Positions 9,304-18,646 of a DNA stretch of 64,000 nt are shown here, piece after piece; position 1 is the stretch's first letter, and every line of letters starts with the position of its first letter. The DNA comes from Clostridium beijerinckii. GTDB taxonomy: Bacteria; Bacillota; Clostridia; Clostridiales; Clostridiaceae. The notes below the pieces were generated by a model. That model saw nothing but the letters and a program-made list of their open reading frames with translations. It searched no databases and was not told the DNA's origin. The DNA lies in NCBI GenBank assembly GCA_003129525.1, contig CP029329.1, positions 1,717,501-1,781,500 of the forward strand, given 5' to 3'. Both the position numbers and the translations under genes were made by a program.

Positions 9304-10446
9304 ATGAAAGATATAGATTTAAATAAATTACCATCGCCATGTTATTTGGTTGATGAAAGACTTCTTAAAAAGAATTTAGAAACTTTAGATTATGTTCAAA
9401 GGAAAACAGGGGCGAATATCATTCTTGCAACAAAAGCATTTTCAATGTTTTCAACTTTTCCTTTAATAGGAAAGTATTTAAATGGGGTTACATCAAGTTC
9501 CTTACATGAAGCTAGACTTGGATATGAAGAAATGGGCAAAGAAGTACATATTTATGCTCCAGCATATAGAGAAGATGAATTTGATGAAATTATAAAATAC
9601 TCTGATCATATAGTGTTTAATTCATTTAGCCAATGGAAAAAATTTAAAAATAAAGTTAAAAATGTTCAAGGGAAAAAAATTGAGTGTGCTATTCGCATTA
9701 ATCCTGAATATTCTGAAATAGAAACAGACATATATAATCCATGTTTTGAAAATTCAAGAATGGGGGTTACTTTAGATAATTTCGAAGAAGATGAGCTTGA
9801 GGGAATAGATGGATTACACTTCCATACTATGTGTGAACAAAATTCCGATACTCTTGAACGTACAATAAAAGTGGTAGATGAAAAATTCGGAAAATACATA
9901 AAAAAGATGAAGTGGATTAATTTTGGTGGTGGACATCATATTACTAGACCAGATTATGATTTAGAAACTCTAATCAAATCTATTAATTTCATAAAAGATA
10001 AGTATGGAGTGAAGGTATATCTTGAACCAGGTGAAGCTATTGCTTTAAATACAGGTTTTCTTGTATCAACAGTTCTAGATACAATGAAAAATGGAATTGA
10101 TATAGCAATACTAGATACTTCAGCAGAATGCCATATGCCAGATGTACTTGCAATGCCATATAGACCTAATATTATAGGATCAGGAAAGCCTAATGAACTT
10201 GAGTTTACTTATAGACTCGGCGGACCAACTTGTCTTGCTGGTGATATAATAGGAGATTATTCTTTTAAAGAACCATTAAAACCAGGGGACAAATTAGTAT
10301 TTTGTGATATGGCTATTTATTCAATGGTTAAAAACAATACTTTTAACGGTGTAAATCTTCCTGCTATTGTAAAGTATAGTGAAGAAAAAGGTATTGAAGT
10401 AATAAAACAATTTGGATATGAAGATTTTAAAGGTAGGTTATCTTAA
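9304..10446 (+). CDS. nspC: Carboxynorspermidine/carboxyspermidine decarboxylase
   Basis: PLP-dependent alanine-racemase-fold decarboxylase, 380 residues. It removes CO2 from carboxy(nor)spermidine to give (nor)spermidine. The PLP lysine is K44 in ILATKAFS; FHTMCE, NFGGGHH and LEPGEAIAL are the conserved barrel segments, and GGPTCLAGD carries the active-site Cys of the partner-subunit loop. GGAGG at 9287-9291 is 12 nt before the ATG; the in-frame TTG at 9292 overlaps it and is not credible. Paired with the upstream dehydrogenase it forms a second spermidine route. Confidence 0.9.
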   Translation: MKDIDLNKLPSPCYLVDERLLKKNLETLDYVQRKTGANIILATKAFSMFSTFPLIGKYLNGVTSSSLHEARLGYEEMGKEVHIYAPAYREDEFDEIIKYSDHIVFNSFSQWKKFKNKVKNVQGKKIECAIRINPEYSEIETDIYNPCFENSRMGVTLDNFEEDELEGIDGLHFHTMCEQNSDTLERTIKVVDEKFGKYIKKMKWINFGGGHHITRPDYDLETLIKSINFIKDKYGVKVYLEPGEAIALNTGFLVSTVLDTMKNGIDIAILDTSAECHMPDVLAMPYRPNIIGSGKPNELEFTYRLGGPTCLAGDIIGDYSFKEPLKPGDKLVFCDMAIYSMVKNNTFNGVNLPAIVKYSEEKGIEVIKQFGYEDFKGRLS

Positions 10447-10505
10447 AATCTAGAACAAAATGAGGATTTTTGCTTGAATCATTTTATAAAAAGGAGAGAT
10501 CACTG

Positions 10506-11351
10506 ATGAATAGAAATATCGAAACTTTTATAGGTTGTGATAATGAATACGAAGAATCTAAAATAGTTATTTTTGGAGCCCCTTTTGATTCGACAACTTC
10601 TTTTAGACCAGGAACAAGATTTGCAAGTAAAGCTATGAGAAGTGAATCTTTTGGAGTAGAGACATACAGCACATATCAAGATAAGGATTTAGAAGACATA
10701 TCTATCTTTGATGGAGGAGATTTAGAACTTCCTTTTGGAAATCCTAGTAGAGCTTTAAATCAAATTGAAGAATTTACAGAAGAAATAGTTAATGATAATA
10801 AAATTCCTTGCATGATAGGGGGAGAACATTTAGTTACATTAGGTGCAGTTAGAGCTGTAGCTAAAAAATATCCAGACCTACATGTGATTCATTTTGATGC
10901 ACATGCTGATTTAAGAGATGATTATTTAGGCGAAAAATTATCACATGCTTCAGTTATTCATAGGGTATGGGATATTATTGGAGATAATAAAATATTTCAA
11001 TTTGGAATAAGATCTGGAGATAGACAAGAAATTTATTGGGGAAAAGATCATGTATTTACCCAAAAGTTTAATTTTGTAGGACTTGAAGAAGTTATTGAGA
11101 AATTAAAAGGGAAGCCAATATATTTTACAATAGATTTAGATGTTTTAGATCCATCAGTATTCCCAGGGACAGGAACACCAGAAGCTGGAGGGGTAACTTT
11201 CATGGAGTTATTAGGTGCAATTTTAAAGGTTTCAAAATTAAATGTTGTTGGAATGGACGTAAATGAATTATCACCAATATATGATCAAAGCGGAAGTTCA
11301 ACAGCATTAGCTTGCAAAGTTTTAAGAGAATTATTACTTAGCATATATTAA
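10506..11351 (+). CDS. speB: Agmatinase
   Basis: Ureohydrolase that converts agmatine to putrescine and urea. 281 residues from ATG at 10506, which AAAGGAGAG precedes; an upstream in-frame start at 10470 lacks such a site. Binuclear manganese ligands are visible: H108 in GGEHL, D131/H133/D135 in FDAHADL and D210/D212 in TIDLDVLDP. The GTGTPEAGG loop is conserved. It supports the reading of the second gene of the cluster as arginine decarboxylase and closes the cluster before a strong terminator. Confidence 0.93.
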   Translation: MNRNIETFIGCDNEYEESKIVIFGAPFDSTTSFRPGTRFASKAMRSESFGVETYSTYQDKDLEDISIFDGGDLELPFGNPSRALNQIEEFTEEIVNDNKIPCMIGGEHLVTLGAVRAVAKKYPDLHVIHFDAHADLRDDYLGEKLSHASVIHRVWDIIGDNKIFQFGIRSGDRQEIYWGKDHVFTQKFNFVGLEEVIEKLKGKPIYFTIDLDVLDPSVFPGTGTPEAGGVTFMELLGAILKVSKLNVVGMDVNELSPIYDQSGSSTALACKVLRELLLSIY

Positions 11352-11485
11352 TAAAGCATATAAATAAGGTGAATTTTCAACTAAAATAATATTAAAAGTA
11401 TTTCATTTAAAGTTCCTAAGAAGCAAACGGAAGAAACAAAGAAAGTTGTTAATTTAGTAAAAAAGTTATTTATATATAAATAGAA

Positions 11486-11525
11486 AATGAATTGTGTATA
11501 TTAATATACACGATTCATTTTTTTA
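11486..11525 (+). terminator. Intrinsic terminator of the polyamine cluster
   Basis: A 17-bp stem (11486-11502 against 11503-11519, one G-T pair) built on GTGTATATTAATATACAC is followed by a T-rich tail. The stem is long and nearly palindromic; the flanking A and T runs would let it act in both directions. Confidence 0.8.
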
Positions 11526-11851
11526 TTTGTTATTCATGAGTGCCATAAAGAGAATCAATTCTCAGTTAATATAAAGAGAAGAATGTCTAATTCTTTAGAA
11601 AATTAACATACTGTTACCTAATTGATGTAAATTATTTCTTGCAACTTATATATGTCAAAATTAAATTTCGAATATAAAATTTTTACATAAGAAACATACA
11701 TAATACCATATGATTTGCTAGTATATCAGATTATAATGAATACATACAATAAAATACATTGAAAAATAATAAGTTAGTAACTAGTTTATTTTGTGTCATA
11801 TCCCTAGGGCTAATCTAAAAATAAGATATTCACGTCAAAACAATAGCATTA

Positions 11852-11867
11852 TTGAAATCATTTACAT
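11852..11867 (+). promoter_or_regulatory. Possible CcpA (cre-like) site
   Basis: TTGAAATCATTTACAT matches the catabolite-responsive element consensus except at two core positions. It lies about 85 bp before the alpha-galactosidase gene, a location that suits carbon catabolite control. Weak evidence; such matches occur by chance in AT-rich DNA. Confidence 0.2.
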
Positions 11868-11950
11868 AATGTTACTATTTATGTTAATATTTTCTTAAGC
11901 GGGATATAAATATAGCTCAACATCGAAATAGAATAAACGGAGGAATTGAC

Positions 11951-14149
11951 ATGGCAATTATTTATGAAAAAGATATAAAAACATTTCATCTTAGAACAAA
12001 AAAAACAAGTTATATATTAAAGGTATTAAAAAGTAATCATTTATCTCATTTATATTGGGGGAAAAAGATAAACACTAATAATTTAGATTATCTTATAGAA
12101 GAAAATTTATGGGGAAGTTTTCTTACTAATACGGATAATGTAGGAACATTTCAGTTAGAAGCAACTATGCAAGAATATCCGGTCTATGGGCATACAGATT
12201 TACGTTCACCAGCTATTGAACTTCAGTTTGAAGATGGTAGTACAACAACGGACTTAAGGTACAGTGGATACAAAATCTATAAAGGAAAACATTTTCTTAA
12301 GGGATTACCATCAACATATGTTGAAAATGACGAAGAAGCAGAAACTTTAGAAATATATTTAAAGGATGACTTAAAGAATATAAAAGTGATTTTAACATAT
12401 AATGTGTTTAAGGATTTTGATGCAATAACAAAATCAGTTAAGATAATAAATGAAAGTAAAGAAGAAGTAAATATATTAAGAGCTTTAAGCGCCAATGTAG
12501 ATTTTAAGGAGGATGACTTTGATTTTATACACTTATCTGGTGCATGGGCAAGAGAAAGACATATTGTTAGAACAAATCTTAGATCTGGTATGCAGTCAAT
12601 AGAAAGTAGAAGAGGGGCAAGTAGCCATGCTCAAAATCCTTTTATGACACTCGCAAGAAAGGGATCAAATGAACAAAATGGAGATGTGTATGGATTTAGT
12701 TTAGTTTATAGTGGAAACTTTTTAGCTGGTGTTGAAGTTGATATGTATAGTAAATCCAGAGCTCAAATTGGAATAAATCCATTTGATTTCAAGTGGTTAT
12801 TAGAAAAAGGAGAGGAATTCCAAACTCCAGAGGCAGTGCTTGTATATTCTCCAGACGGGTTAACAGGTATGTCTCATATATACAATAATTTATATGGAAA
12901 ACGTTTATGTAGGGGAAAATATAGAGATAAAGTAAGACCAATACTTATAAATAATTGGGAAGCTACTTATTTTGAGTTCAATGAAACTAATATAAAAGAA
13001 ATTGCAAAGGAAGCAAGTAACTTAGGAATAGAACTGTTTGTTCTTGATGATGGATGGTTTGGCAAGAGAGATGATGATACTACGTCCCTTGGAGATTGGT
13101 TTGTTAATGAAAAAAAAATAAAAGGTGGACTTGGAAAACTATCTAAAGAAATAAATAATCTAGGATTACAATTTGGTCTTTGGTTTGAACCAGAAATGGT
13201 ATCTCCAAGTAGTAAATTATATAAAAAACATCCAGATTGGTGCATACACGTACCAGGAAGAATCAGATCAACAGCAAGAGAGCAACTTATATTAGATTTA
13301 TCAAGAGAAGAAGTATGTGATTATATAATAAAATCGGTAAGTGATGTTTTAGAAAATGCTTCAATATCATATGTAAAATGGGATATGAATAGAAATATGA
13401 GTGAAATAGGTTCACTTGGATTGCCAATAAAAAGACAAAGAGAAACAGCACATAGGTATATGTTAGGTCTATATAGAATTCTTGAGGAAATAACAACAAG
13501 ATTCCCAGAAATTTTATTTGAAAGTTGCTCTGGTGGTGGAGGAAGATTTGATCCGGGAATGCTTTACTACATGCCACAAACATGGACAAGTGATGACACA
13601 GATGCAATAGAAAGATTAAAAATCCAATTTGGAACATCTTTAGTTTATCCAAGTGCATCTATGGGATGCCATGTATCAGCAGTACCAAATCACCAAGTGG
13701 GTAGAATTACTCCTATTGAGATAAGAGGAATAGTTGCCATGGCAGGGAATTTTGGTTATGAGCTTGATATTACAAAATTAACTGAAGAGGAAAAAGACGC
13801 AATAAAATATCAAATTAAATTATATAAAGAAATAAGAGAAACAGTTCAATGTGGAGATACTTTTAGGTTATTAAGTCCATTTGAAAGTAATGAAGTTGCA
13901 TGGATGAATATTTCTAAGGATAGATGTGAAATTGTTGTTAGCTACATTAAACAATATGCAGAACCTAATAAATGGAATAAACCACTAAAGTTAATAGGAT
14001 TAGAAGAAGAAGCTAAGTATAAAATAACTAATCAAGATATAATATTTGGTGGGGATGAATTAATGAATATTGGATTAATGATACCTGAACTTAAAGGTGA
14101 TTATGCATCTAAACAATGGGTGTTAAGAAAATATACACCTTTAAAATAA
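11951..14149 (+). CDS. Alpha-galactosidase, glycoside hydrolase family 36
   Basis: Cytoplasmic enzyme of 732 residues that releases alpha-1,6-linked galactose from melibiose or raffinose-type sugars. The length matches the bacterial ~730-residue GH36 group. The N-terminal beta-supersandwich runs to about 320 and a TIM barrel follows. The predicted nucleophile is D478 in YVKWDMNRN and the acid/base is D548 in TWTSDDTDA; SCSGGGGRFD (525-534) is the galactose-binding motif. No signal peptide. GGAGG precedes the ATG. No sugar transporter or regulator is adjacent, so uptake must be encoded elsewhere. Confidence 0.95.
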   Translation: MAIIYEKDIKTFHLRTKKTSYILKVLKSNHLSHLYWGKKINTNNLDYLIEENLWGSFLTNTDNVGTFQLEATMQEYPVYGHTDLRSPAIELQFEDGSTTTDLRYSGYKIYKGKHFLKGLPSTYVENDEEAETLEIYLKDDLKNIKVILTYNVFKDFDAITKSVKIINESKEEVNILRALSANVDFKEDDFDFIHLSGAWARERHIVRTNLRSGMQSIESRRGASSHAQNPFMTLARKGSNEQNGDVYGFSLVYSGNFLAGVEVDMYSKSRAQIGINPFDFKWLLEKGEEFQTPEAVLVYSPDGLTGMSHIYNNLYGKRLCRGKYRDKVRPILINNWEATYFEFNETNIKEIAKEASNLGIELFVLDDGWFGKRDDDTTSLGDWFVNEKKIKGGLGKLSKEINNLGLQFGLWFEPEMVSPSSKLYKKHPDWCIHVPGRIRSTAREQLILDLSREEVCDYIIKSVSDVLENASISYVKWDMNRNMSEIGSLGLPIKRQRETAHRYMLGLYRILEEITTRFPEILFESCSGGGGRFDPGMLYYMPQTWTSDDTDAIERLKIQFGTSLVYPSASMGCHVSAVPNHQVGRITPIEIRGIVAMAGNFGYELDITKLTEEEKDAIKYQIKLYKEIRETVQCGDTFRLLSPFESNEVAWMNISKDRCEIVVSYIKQYAEPNKWNKPLKLIGLEEEAKYKITNQDIIFGGDELMNIGLMIPELKGDYASKQWVLRKYTPLK

Positions 14150-14166
14150 GCGCGAAGCGCAACCAA
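14150..14166 (+). repeat. Mini-hairpin with AACCAA tail, copy 1 (family D)
   Basis: GCGCGAAGCGC directly follows the alpha-galactosidase stop codon and is followed by AACCAA. Related copies at 37405 and 40622 have different stem bases that still pair. Confidence 0.5.
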
Positions 14167-14212
14167 AGGATGTTAGCTTTATAAAAGAATGATTTAGTGT
14201 GGAATTGATTAC

Positions 14213-14238
14213 TCCTCTGACGTTAGGAAGAGGATTTT
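14213..14238 (+). terminator. Weak terminator after alpha-galactosidase
   Basis: TCCTCT (14213-14218) pairs with AGAGGA (14229-14234) around a 10-nt loop, followed by TTTT. The stem is short, so termination may be modest. Confidence 0.4.
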
Positions 14239-14310
14239 CATATAAGTGCCTGTGTTACGAATGCTAGCTATCAGATAAAAATAATCAACAGATGAAAGGA
14301 AGATATTATT

Positions 14311-14832
14311 ATGAATGAAGTATTACAAAACATTTTAACAAGAAGGAGTGTAAGAAAATTTAAGAAGGAACAAATAAAGGATGATGAACTAAACATGATA
14401 TTGGAAGCAGGTATATATGCGCCAAGTGGTATGAATAAACAAAGTTGGCAATTTACTGTTATTCAAAACAAAGAAAAAATAGCATTACTTGCAAAAGTGG
14501 TTAGAGAATCCTTAGGAAGAGATGTTGGATATAATTTTTATGAACCTCCAACTCTAATTATGTTATCGAATGAAAAGGATAATACCAATGGGTTAGCAGA
14601 TTGTTCTTGTGCACTGGAAAATATATTTTTAATGGCAAATTCGTTAGGGATAGGTTCATGTTGGATTAATCAATTAAAAACTATTTGTAATGAAAAAGAA
14701 GTACGAGAAGTATTAACAAGCTTTGACATACCGGAAAATCATATTGTTTGGGGAATGGCATCGATTGGATATGCGGATAGTGTGTCAAAATCACATAGGA
14801 AAAAAGAAGGAGTTATTAAATTTATAAAATAA
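14311..14832 (+). CDS. Nitroreductase family protein
   Basis: FMN-dependent oxidoreductase of 173 residues. The N-terminal RRSVRKFKKEQI motif (FMN phosphate binding), APSGMNKQSW and the late GMASIGYAD segment are typical of the family. The natural substrate is not predictable; the fold reduces nitro groups, quinones or flavins. ATG at 14311 follows GAAAGGAAG. A terminator follows, so it is probably a single-gene unit. Confidence 0.88.
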   Translation: MNEVLQNILTRRSVRKFKKEQIKDDELNMILEAGIYAPSGMNKQSWQFTVIQNKEKIALLAKVVRESLGRDVGYNFYEPPTLIMLSNEKDNTNGLADCSCALENIFLMANSLGIGSCWINQLKTICNEKEVREVLTSFDIPENHIVWGMASIGYADSVSKSHRKKEGVIKFIK

Positions 14833-14860
14833 GTGAGAAAAAATTAATAAACAATATATA

Positions 14861-14901
14861 AATAAGCAAATAACCTAAACAAAAGGATTTTGCTTATTTT
14901 T
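14861..14901 (+). terminator. Terminator after nitroreductase gene
   Basis: AATAAGCAAA (14861-14870) pairs with 14889-14898 and is followed by a T run. Confidence 0.7.
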
Positions 14902-14963
14902 CGTTTGAAAAGCTAAAATGTTCTTATGAATTAGTATAAAATTTAAAAAAATATACAAAACTA

Positions 14964-14992
14964 TTGACTATATGATAATACAAGAATATACT
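14964..14992 (+). promoter_or_regulatory. Sigma-A promoter of cysK
   Basis: TTGACT (14964-14969) is separated by exactly 17 nt from TATACT (14987-14992). This is a near-consensus vegetative promoter about 50 bp before the cysK start. I see no T-box or S-box leader between it and the gene. Confidence 0.7.
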
Positions 14993-15045
14993 TATAGTAT
15001 AGTAAACAGATAAGAATTATGCGAAAAAGATAAGGAGTGGTTAAA

Positions 15046-15981
15046 ATGTCAAGAATATATAGGAATCTAGCAGATCTAGTGGGGAAAACACCATTGTTAG
15101 AAGTATCAAATTATAGTAAGGGCAAAGATTTAAAAGGTACTATATTAGCTAAACTAGAATACTTCAATCCAGCAGGAAGTGTTAAGGATAGAATTGCAAA
15201 AGCTATGATTGAAGATGGTGAAAATAAAGGATTATTGAAATCAGGATCAGTTATAATTGAACCAACTAGCGGGAATACAGGAATCGGAATTGCATCTGTA
15301 GGAACTGCAAAAGGATATAAAGTTATAATTGTTATGCCAGAAACAATGAGTGTAGAAAGACGTAGTCTTATAAAAGCTTATGGAGCTGAAATAGTTTTAA
15401 CAGAAGGCGCTAAAGGAATGAAGGGAGCAATAGCTAAGGCAGATGAATTAGCAGCTGAAACTCCAAATTCATTTATACCAGCACAATTTAAGAATCCGGC
15501 TAATCCAGAAATACACAAAAGCACAACTGGACCTGAAATATGGGAAGATACAGATGGAAAAGTTGATATTTTTGTTGCAGGTGTTGGTACAGGTGGAACA
15601 ATCACAGGGGTTGGAGAATATTTAAAATCTAAAAATCCAAACGTTAAGATAGTTGCAGTAGAACCAGCTGCTTCACCAGTATTATCAGAAGGTAAGCCTG
15701 GTCCACATAAAATACAAGGAATTGGTGCAGGGTTTATTCCAGACGTGTTAGATACAAAAATATATGATGAAATTATAAAAATCGAAAATGAAGATGCATT
15801 TGCTACAGCTAGAGAATTATCTAAATCAGAAGGATTACTTGTTGGTATTTCATCAGGAGCTGCAACATTTGCAGCAACTGAACTTGCTAAACGTCCAGAA
15901 AATGCAGGAAAGACAATTGTAGTATTATTACCTGATACAGGAGAACGTTATTTATCAACTGGATTATTTGAAGATAAGTAA
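15046..15981 (+). CDS. cysK: Cysteine synthase (O-acetylserine sulfhydrylase)
   Basis: PLP enzyme of 311 residues making L-cysteine from O-acetylserine and sulfide. PLP lysine K47 lies in NPAGSVKDR, the substrate loop is PTSGNTGIG and the phosphate-binding glycine loop is [10 protein letters not shown]. The late SSGAA motif is intact. ATG at 15046 has AAGGAG 8 nt upstream; an in-frame GTG at 15037 overlaps that site and is rejected. No serine acetyltransferase is adjacent. A strong promoter and terminator make it monocistronic. Confidence 0.95.
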   Translation: MSRIYRNLADLVGKTPLLEVSNYSKGKDLKGTILAKLEYFNPAGSVKDRIAKAMIEDGENKGLLKSGSVIIEPTSGNTGIGIASVGTAKGYKVIIVMPETMSVERRSLIKAYGAEIVLTEGAKGMKGAIAKADELAAETPNSFIPAQFKNPANPEIHKSTTGPEIWEDTDGKVDIFVAGVGTGGTITGVGEYLKSKNPNVKIVAVEPAASPVLSEGKPGPHKIQGIGAGFIPDVLDTKIYDEIIKIENEDAFATARELSKSEGLLVGISSGAATFAATELAKRPENAGKTIVVLLPDTGERYLSTGLFEDK

Positions 15982-16441
15982 AATTCTACTTATAAATGTA
16001 CATTGTGCATTAAAGTATTATTAAGTAAAATTAATTAAGAACAAAACTTTATAAGCAATATTAAATTAAGGCAAAGAAACTCAAAAAATGAGATTCTTTG
16101 CCTTTTGTTTATAATAAAAGAAAAAATTCTGATCAAAATACTTAATTAGAGAGTTTTTACAACAAGTTAAATAGATATAAGATAATATGGTATAAACAGT
16201 AGTATCTATAGCATTTGCAGTAAGTTTAAGTTTTTACATTAATACAAACATTCTTATATTTCTTAATACCCATGTGTGATGGAAACTTATGAAAATTTAA
16301 GTATAAATTAAGATAAATTTAATATTTAAAGTGGTATTTACTAATAAAAAATATGTATAATAAGAGTGTGATATAAAGTTAATTATTAACATGTATTGTA
16401 TTTTTATCATAAGAAGATAAGCATTATAAGGGGGAATAAAA
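15982..16441. other. Gap between cysK and lipoprotein gene
   Basis: 460 bp: the cysK terminator at 16068-16110, then AT-rich DNA without an ORF. TATAAT at 16356-16361 is a plausible -10 for the lipoprotein gene, but I see no good -35. Confidence 0.45.
16068..16110 (+). terminator. Terminator of cysK
   Basis: Stem AAGGCAAAGAA with CTCA extends to TGAG with TTCTTTGCCTT around a short A-rich loop, followed by TTTTGTTT. A strong intrinsic terminator. Confidence 0.88.
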
Positions 16442-17425
16442 ATGAAAATGAAAAAAACTTTAGTACTAATTATGACAGCGGCTTTAACAATTGGAACAAT
16501 GGCTGGATGTAGTCAAACAACGATCAATTATTCAAAGGAAATTTCTAATACAGCAAAATGGGAGACAACAACGTCTGATACAACTGGAATAATTAGTATT
16601 GATGGTCAAGGAATAAAGGAAGAAGTAACATTTACTGCTACTGGATATACAGCAAATGATAAATCATATGTGGATATGAAATTCAATAATACATCAGGCG
16701 AAATTAAAATCCCAGAACTTAAAGCATATTCAGATGGAACTACAAGTTATATTAATAAGAGCTTTTATGAAGGATTATTCGCTTTAAATGGACAAGCTCA
16801 ATCAACAGGGTTAGCTAGTATTAAAGAAGAATATATAGCAATTGATGATACAACAGCTACAGGAATGGATATAAATAAAATAAAAGCATTAAGTAACCAA
16901 TCAAATTCAATGGTGGAGCTTGGGAAAATAATATTTGGAGAGAATAGTGATCTTGATTTACCTTTTATTCAAAATGGAAGAGAATACACAATTAATCTTG
17001 ATGCAGATAGAGCAGTAAATTTATCTGCTAAAGCTATAAAAGTTGCAGGTAACAATGTAGATAATATTAATAACACCTTTAAATTAGGATTAACTACTGA
17101 TGATATCACACAAATTAAGACAGCAGTTAACGATGCAAGTTTTGATGCAGGCTTAAATGATGTTAAGACAGCATTAGCTGGTTCAACTATTACTTCAAAA
17201 GATGTATTTACAGATACTAATTATACTTCAGAAGTTAATATGAATTTACAAGTTAAAGATTTTGGGAAGATTTCAATTTCAGTGAAAGGAACAAACACTA
17301 AGAGTGAAGTTAAAGAAGTAACTCTTCCAGCTAGCAAGATTAAACTTACAGCAGAAGAATTTGCTAAGATATCAGCACCAACAAATACAACTATACCAGC
17401 AACTACCAATGTAATAGCCAAATAA
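16442..17425 (+). CDS. Predicted lipoprotein of unknown function
   Basis: 327 residues with a type II signal peptide: basic start, hydrophobic core and lipobox TMAGC, so C23 would be lipidated and the protein anchored on the outer face of the membrane. The mature part is Thr/Asn/Ser-rich with beta-strand character and no motif I can name; it resembles the broad group of clostridial lipoproteins of unknown role. The ribosome binding site is AAGGGGG. Bounded by terminators on both sides, it is probably transcribed alone. Confidence 0.75.
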   Translation: MKMKKTLVLIMTAALTIGTMAGCSQTTINYSKEISNTAKWETTTSDTTGIISIDGQGIKEEVTFTATGYTANDKSYVDMKFNNTSGEIKIPELKAYSDGTTSYINKSFYEGLFALNGQAQSTGLASIKEEYIAIDDTTATGMDINKIKALSNQSNSMVELGKIIFGENSDLDLPFIQNGREYTINLDADRAVNLSAKAIKVAGNNVDNINNTFKLGLTTDDITQIKTAVNDASFDAGLNDVKTALAGSTITSKDVFTDTNYTSEVNMNLQVKDFGKISISVKGTNTKSEVKEVTLPASKIKLTAEEFAKISAPTNTTIPATTNVIAK

Positions 17426-17452
17426 TATAAGATAAAAAATTATAGTTAGAAT

Positions 17453-17505
17453 AAAGTCTACATCAAAATGATTTTTAAAATTGTTTTGATGTAGACTTTT
17501 TATTT
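17453..17505 (+). terminator. Terminator of lipoprotein gene
   Basis: Stem AAAGTCTACATCAAAA pairs with a reverse-complementary arm ending in GATGTAGACTTT and is followed by TTTTATTTT. Very stable and unambiguous. Confidence 0.9.
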
Positions 17506-17530
17506 TAAAACATATTTTAAAATATAAGTC

Positions 17531-17598
17531 ATTTTATGTATGAACATATTGTTTTGAACAATGAAAGATGATAATATAATATTGTTCATAAAATGAAC
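17531..17598 (+). promoter_or_regulatory. Candidate promoter/operator of phosphonate cluster
   Basis: TATAAT at 17575-17580 has TTTTGA 17 nt upstream. Around it are repeated boxes: TGAACA at 17541, TTGAACA at 17554, TGTTCA at 17583 and TGAAC at 17594, and CATTTTATG (17531) is mirrored by CATAAAATG (17587-17595). This looks like an operator overlapping a promoter; the regulator is unknown. The remainder up to 17745 holds nothing else I recognise. Confidence 0.35.
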
Positions 17599-17745
17599 TT
17601 AGTTAATATATCTTTTATTAGATATAAATGGGTAATGAGAATTCAGGATTAAAAAAATAATTTATATCATTAAATAAATTCAGCTGGACATAAAACTCCA
17701 ATTGAAAAGTTTCACTTTATAAATAGAAAGGAGTTCTGATAATCA

Positions 17746-18546
17746 ATGAAAAAAATAAAAACAGCTGTAATTTTAGCTGCTGGTATGGGATTAAGATTAC
17801 AAGATATAACTAATGACATGTTGCCAAAGGGTCTTATGAAGATAAATGGTAAGAGCTTAGTAGAAAGATCTATTGAAAAATTAAGAAGCTTAGGAATTGA
17901 AAAAATTTATATAGTCACAGGTCATTTAAATGAATTTTATGATAAACTCGCAAAAGAAAATAATTATATAGAAACAAGAAAAAATAGAAAATATAGAGCT
18001 ACAGGGAGTATGACTTCTCTATCAATACTAGAAAATGAATTAAAGGAAGATTTTTTATTACTTGAAAGTGATCTTATATATGAAGTTTATGGATTAATTA
18101 AGGTTATTAATTATGAAAAAGATGATTGCATTTTGCTAAGTGGAAAGACAAATTCAGGTGATGAATGTTATGTGGAAGTTAAGGAGGACAACTTATATAA
18201 GATTTCTAAAAATATACAAGAGATAGAACGAGTATATGGGGAATTGGTTGGAATTTCAAAAATATCAATTGAACTATATAGAGAGATGTTAAAACAATAT
18301 AAAGATTTTAATAATAAAATAAATGATTATAAAAATGAAGATAATTTTTTTGAAAGTGAAAATAAAAAATCAAAGAAATATGATTATGAAAATGCAATAT
18401 TTGATGTTGCAAAAAAAAGAAAAGTTGGATATTTAAAAATAGAAAATTTAGTATGGGGAGAAATTGATGATAAAAGTCATCTTGAGAGAATAAAAACAAT
18501 TGTACTTCCTAAGTTAGAGAAAAATACAGAAGAGAAAATAATTTAA
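17746..18546 (+). CDS. Sugar-nucleotidyltransferase-like protein, probable phosphonate cytidylyltransferase
   Basis: 266 residues of the MobA/LicC-like NTP transferase fold. The N-terminal signature VILAAGMGLRL, then LPKGLMKINGKSLV (nucleotide and metal binding), SDLIYE (metal-binding Asp) and a C-terminal acidic segment are visible. Related enzymes use CTP to activate phosphocholine (LicC) or 2-aminoethylphosphonate (PntC). Since the next three genes make 2-aminoethylphosphonate, CMP-aminoethylphosphonate is the likely product; this is inference from context. Residues 205-220 are a Lys/Asp/Asn-rich insertion. GAAAGGAG precedes the ATG. Confidence 0.8.
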   Translation: MKKIKTAVILAAGMGLRLQDITNDMLPKGLMKINGKSLVERSIEKLRSLGIEKIYIVTGHLNEFYDKLAKENNYIETRKNRKYRATGSMTSLSILENELKEDFLLLESDLIYEVYGLIKVINYEKDDCILLSGKTNSGDECYVEVKEDNLYKISKNIQEIERVYGELVGISKISIELYREMLKQYKDFNNKINDYKNEDNFFESENKKSKKYDYENAIFDVAKKRKVGYLKIENLVWGEIDDKSHLERIKTIVLPKLEKNTEEKII

Positions 18547-18646
18547 TATTTAGAAGAATTCTATTTAAAGTTGAAAATATTAAATTTTCTAATATATAAA
18601 AATTAAGCACATTAAGAAATTATGAATTTTAGGAGAGTGTTAATAT

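Larger units (their letters stand above)
11352..11950. other. Long gap between polyamine cluster and alpha-galactosidase
   Basis: 599 bp of AT-rich DNA with no credible ORF. It holds the terminator at 11486-11525 and, near its right end, the promoter region of the alpha-galactosidase gene with a weak cre-like site. Nothing else is recognisable. Confidence 0.5.

Noticed and set aside
13287..13658. Antisense open frame of 123 codons inside the alpha-galactosidase gene
   Set aside because: It is a compositional shadow of a well-supported gene: Leu/His/Phe-rich, no ribosome binding site, no recognisable domain.
14993..15045. T-box or S-box riboswitch before cysK
   Set aside because: The leader between promoter and gene is only about 50 nt and shows no specifier-loop or SAM-aptamer pattern.
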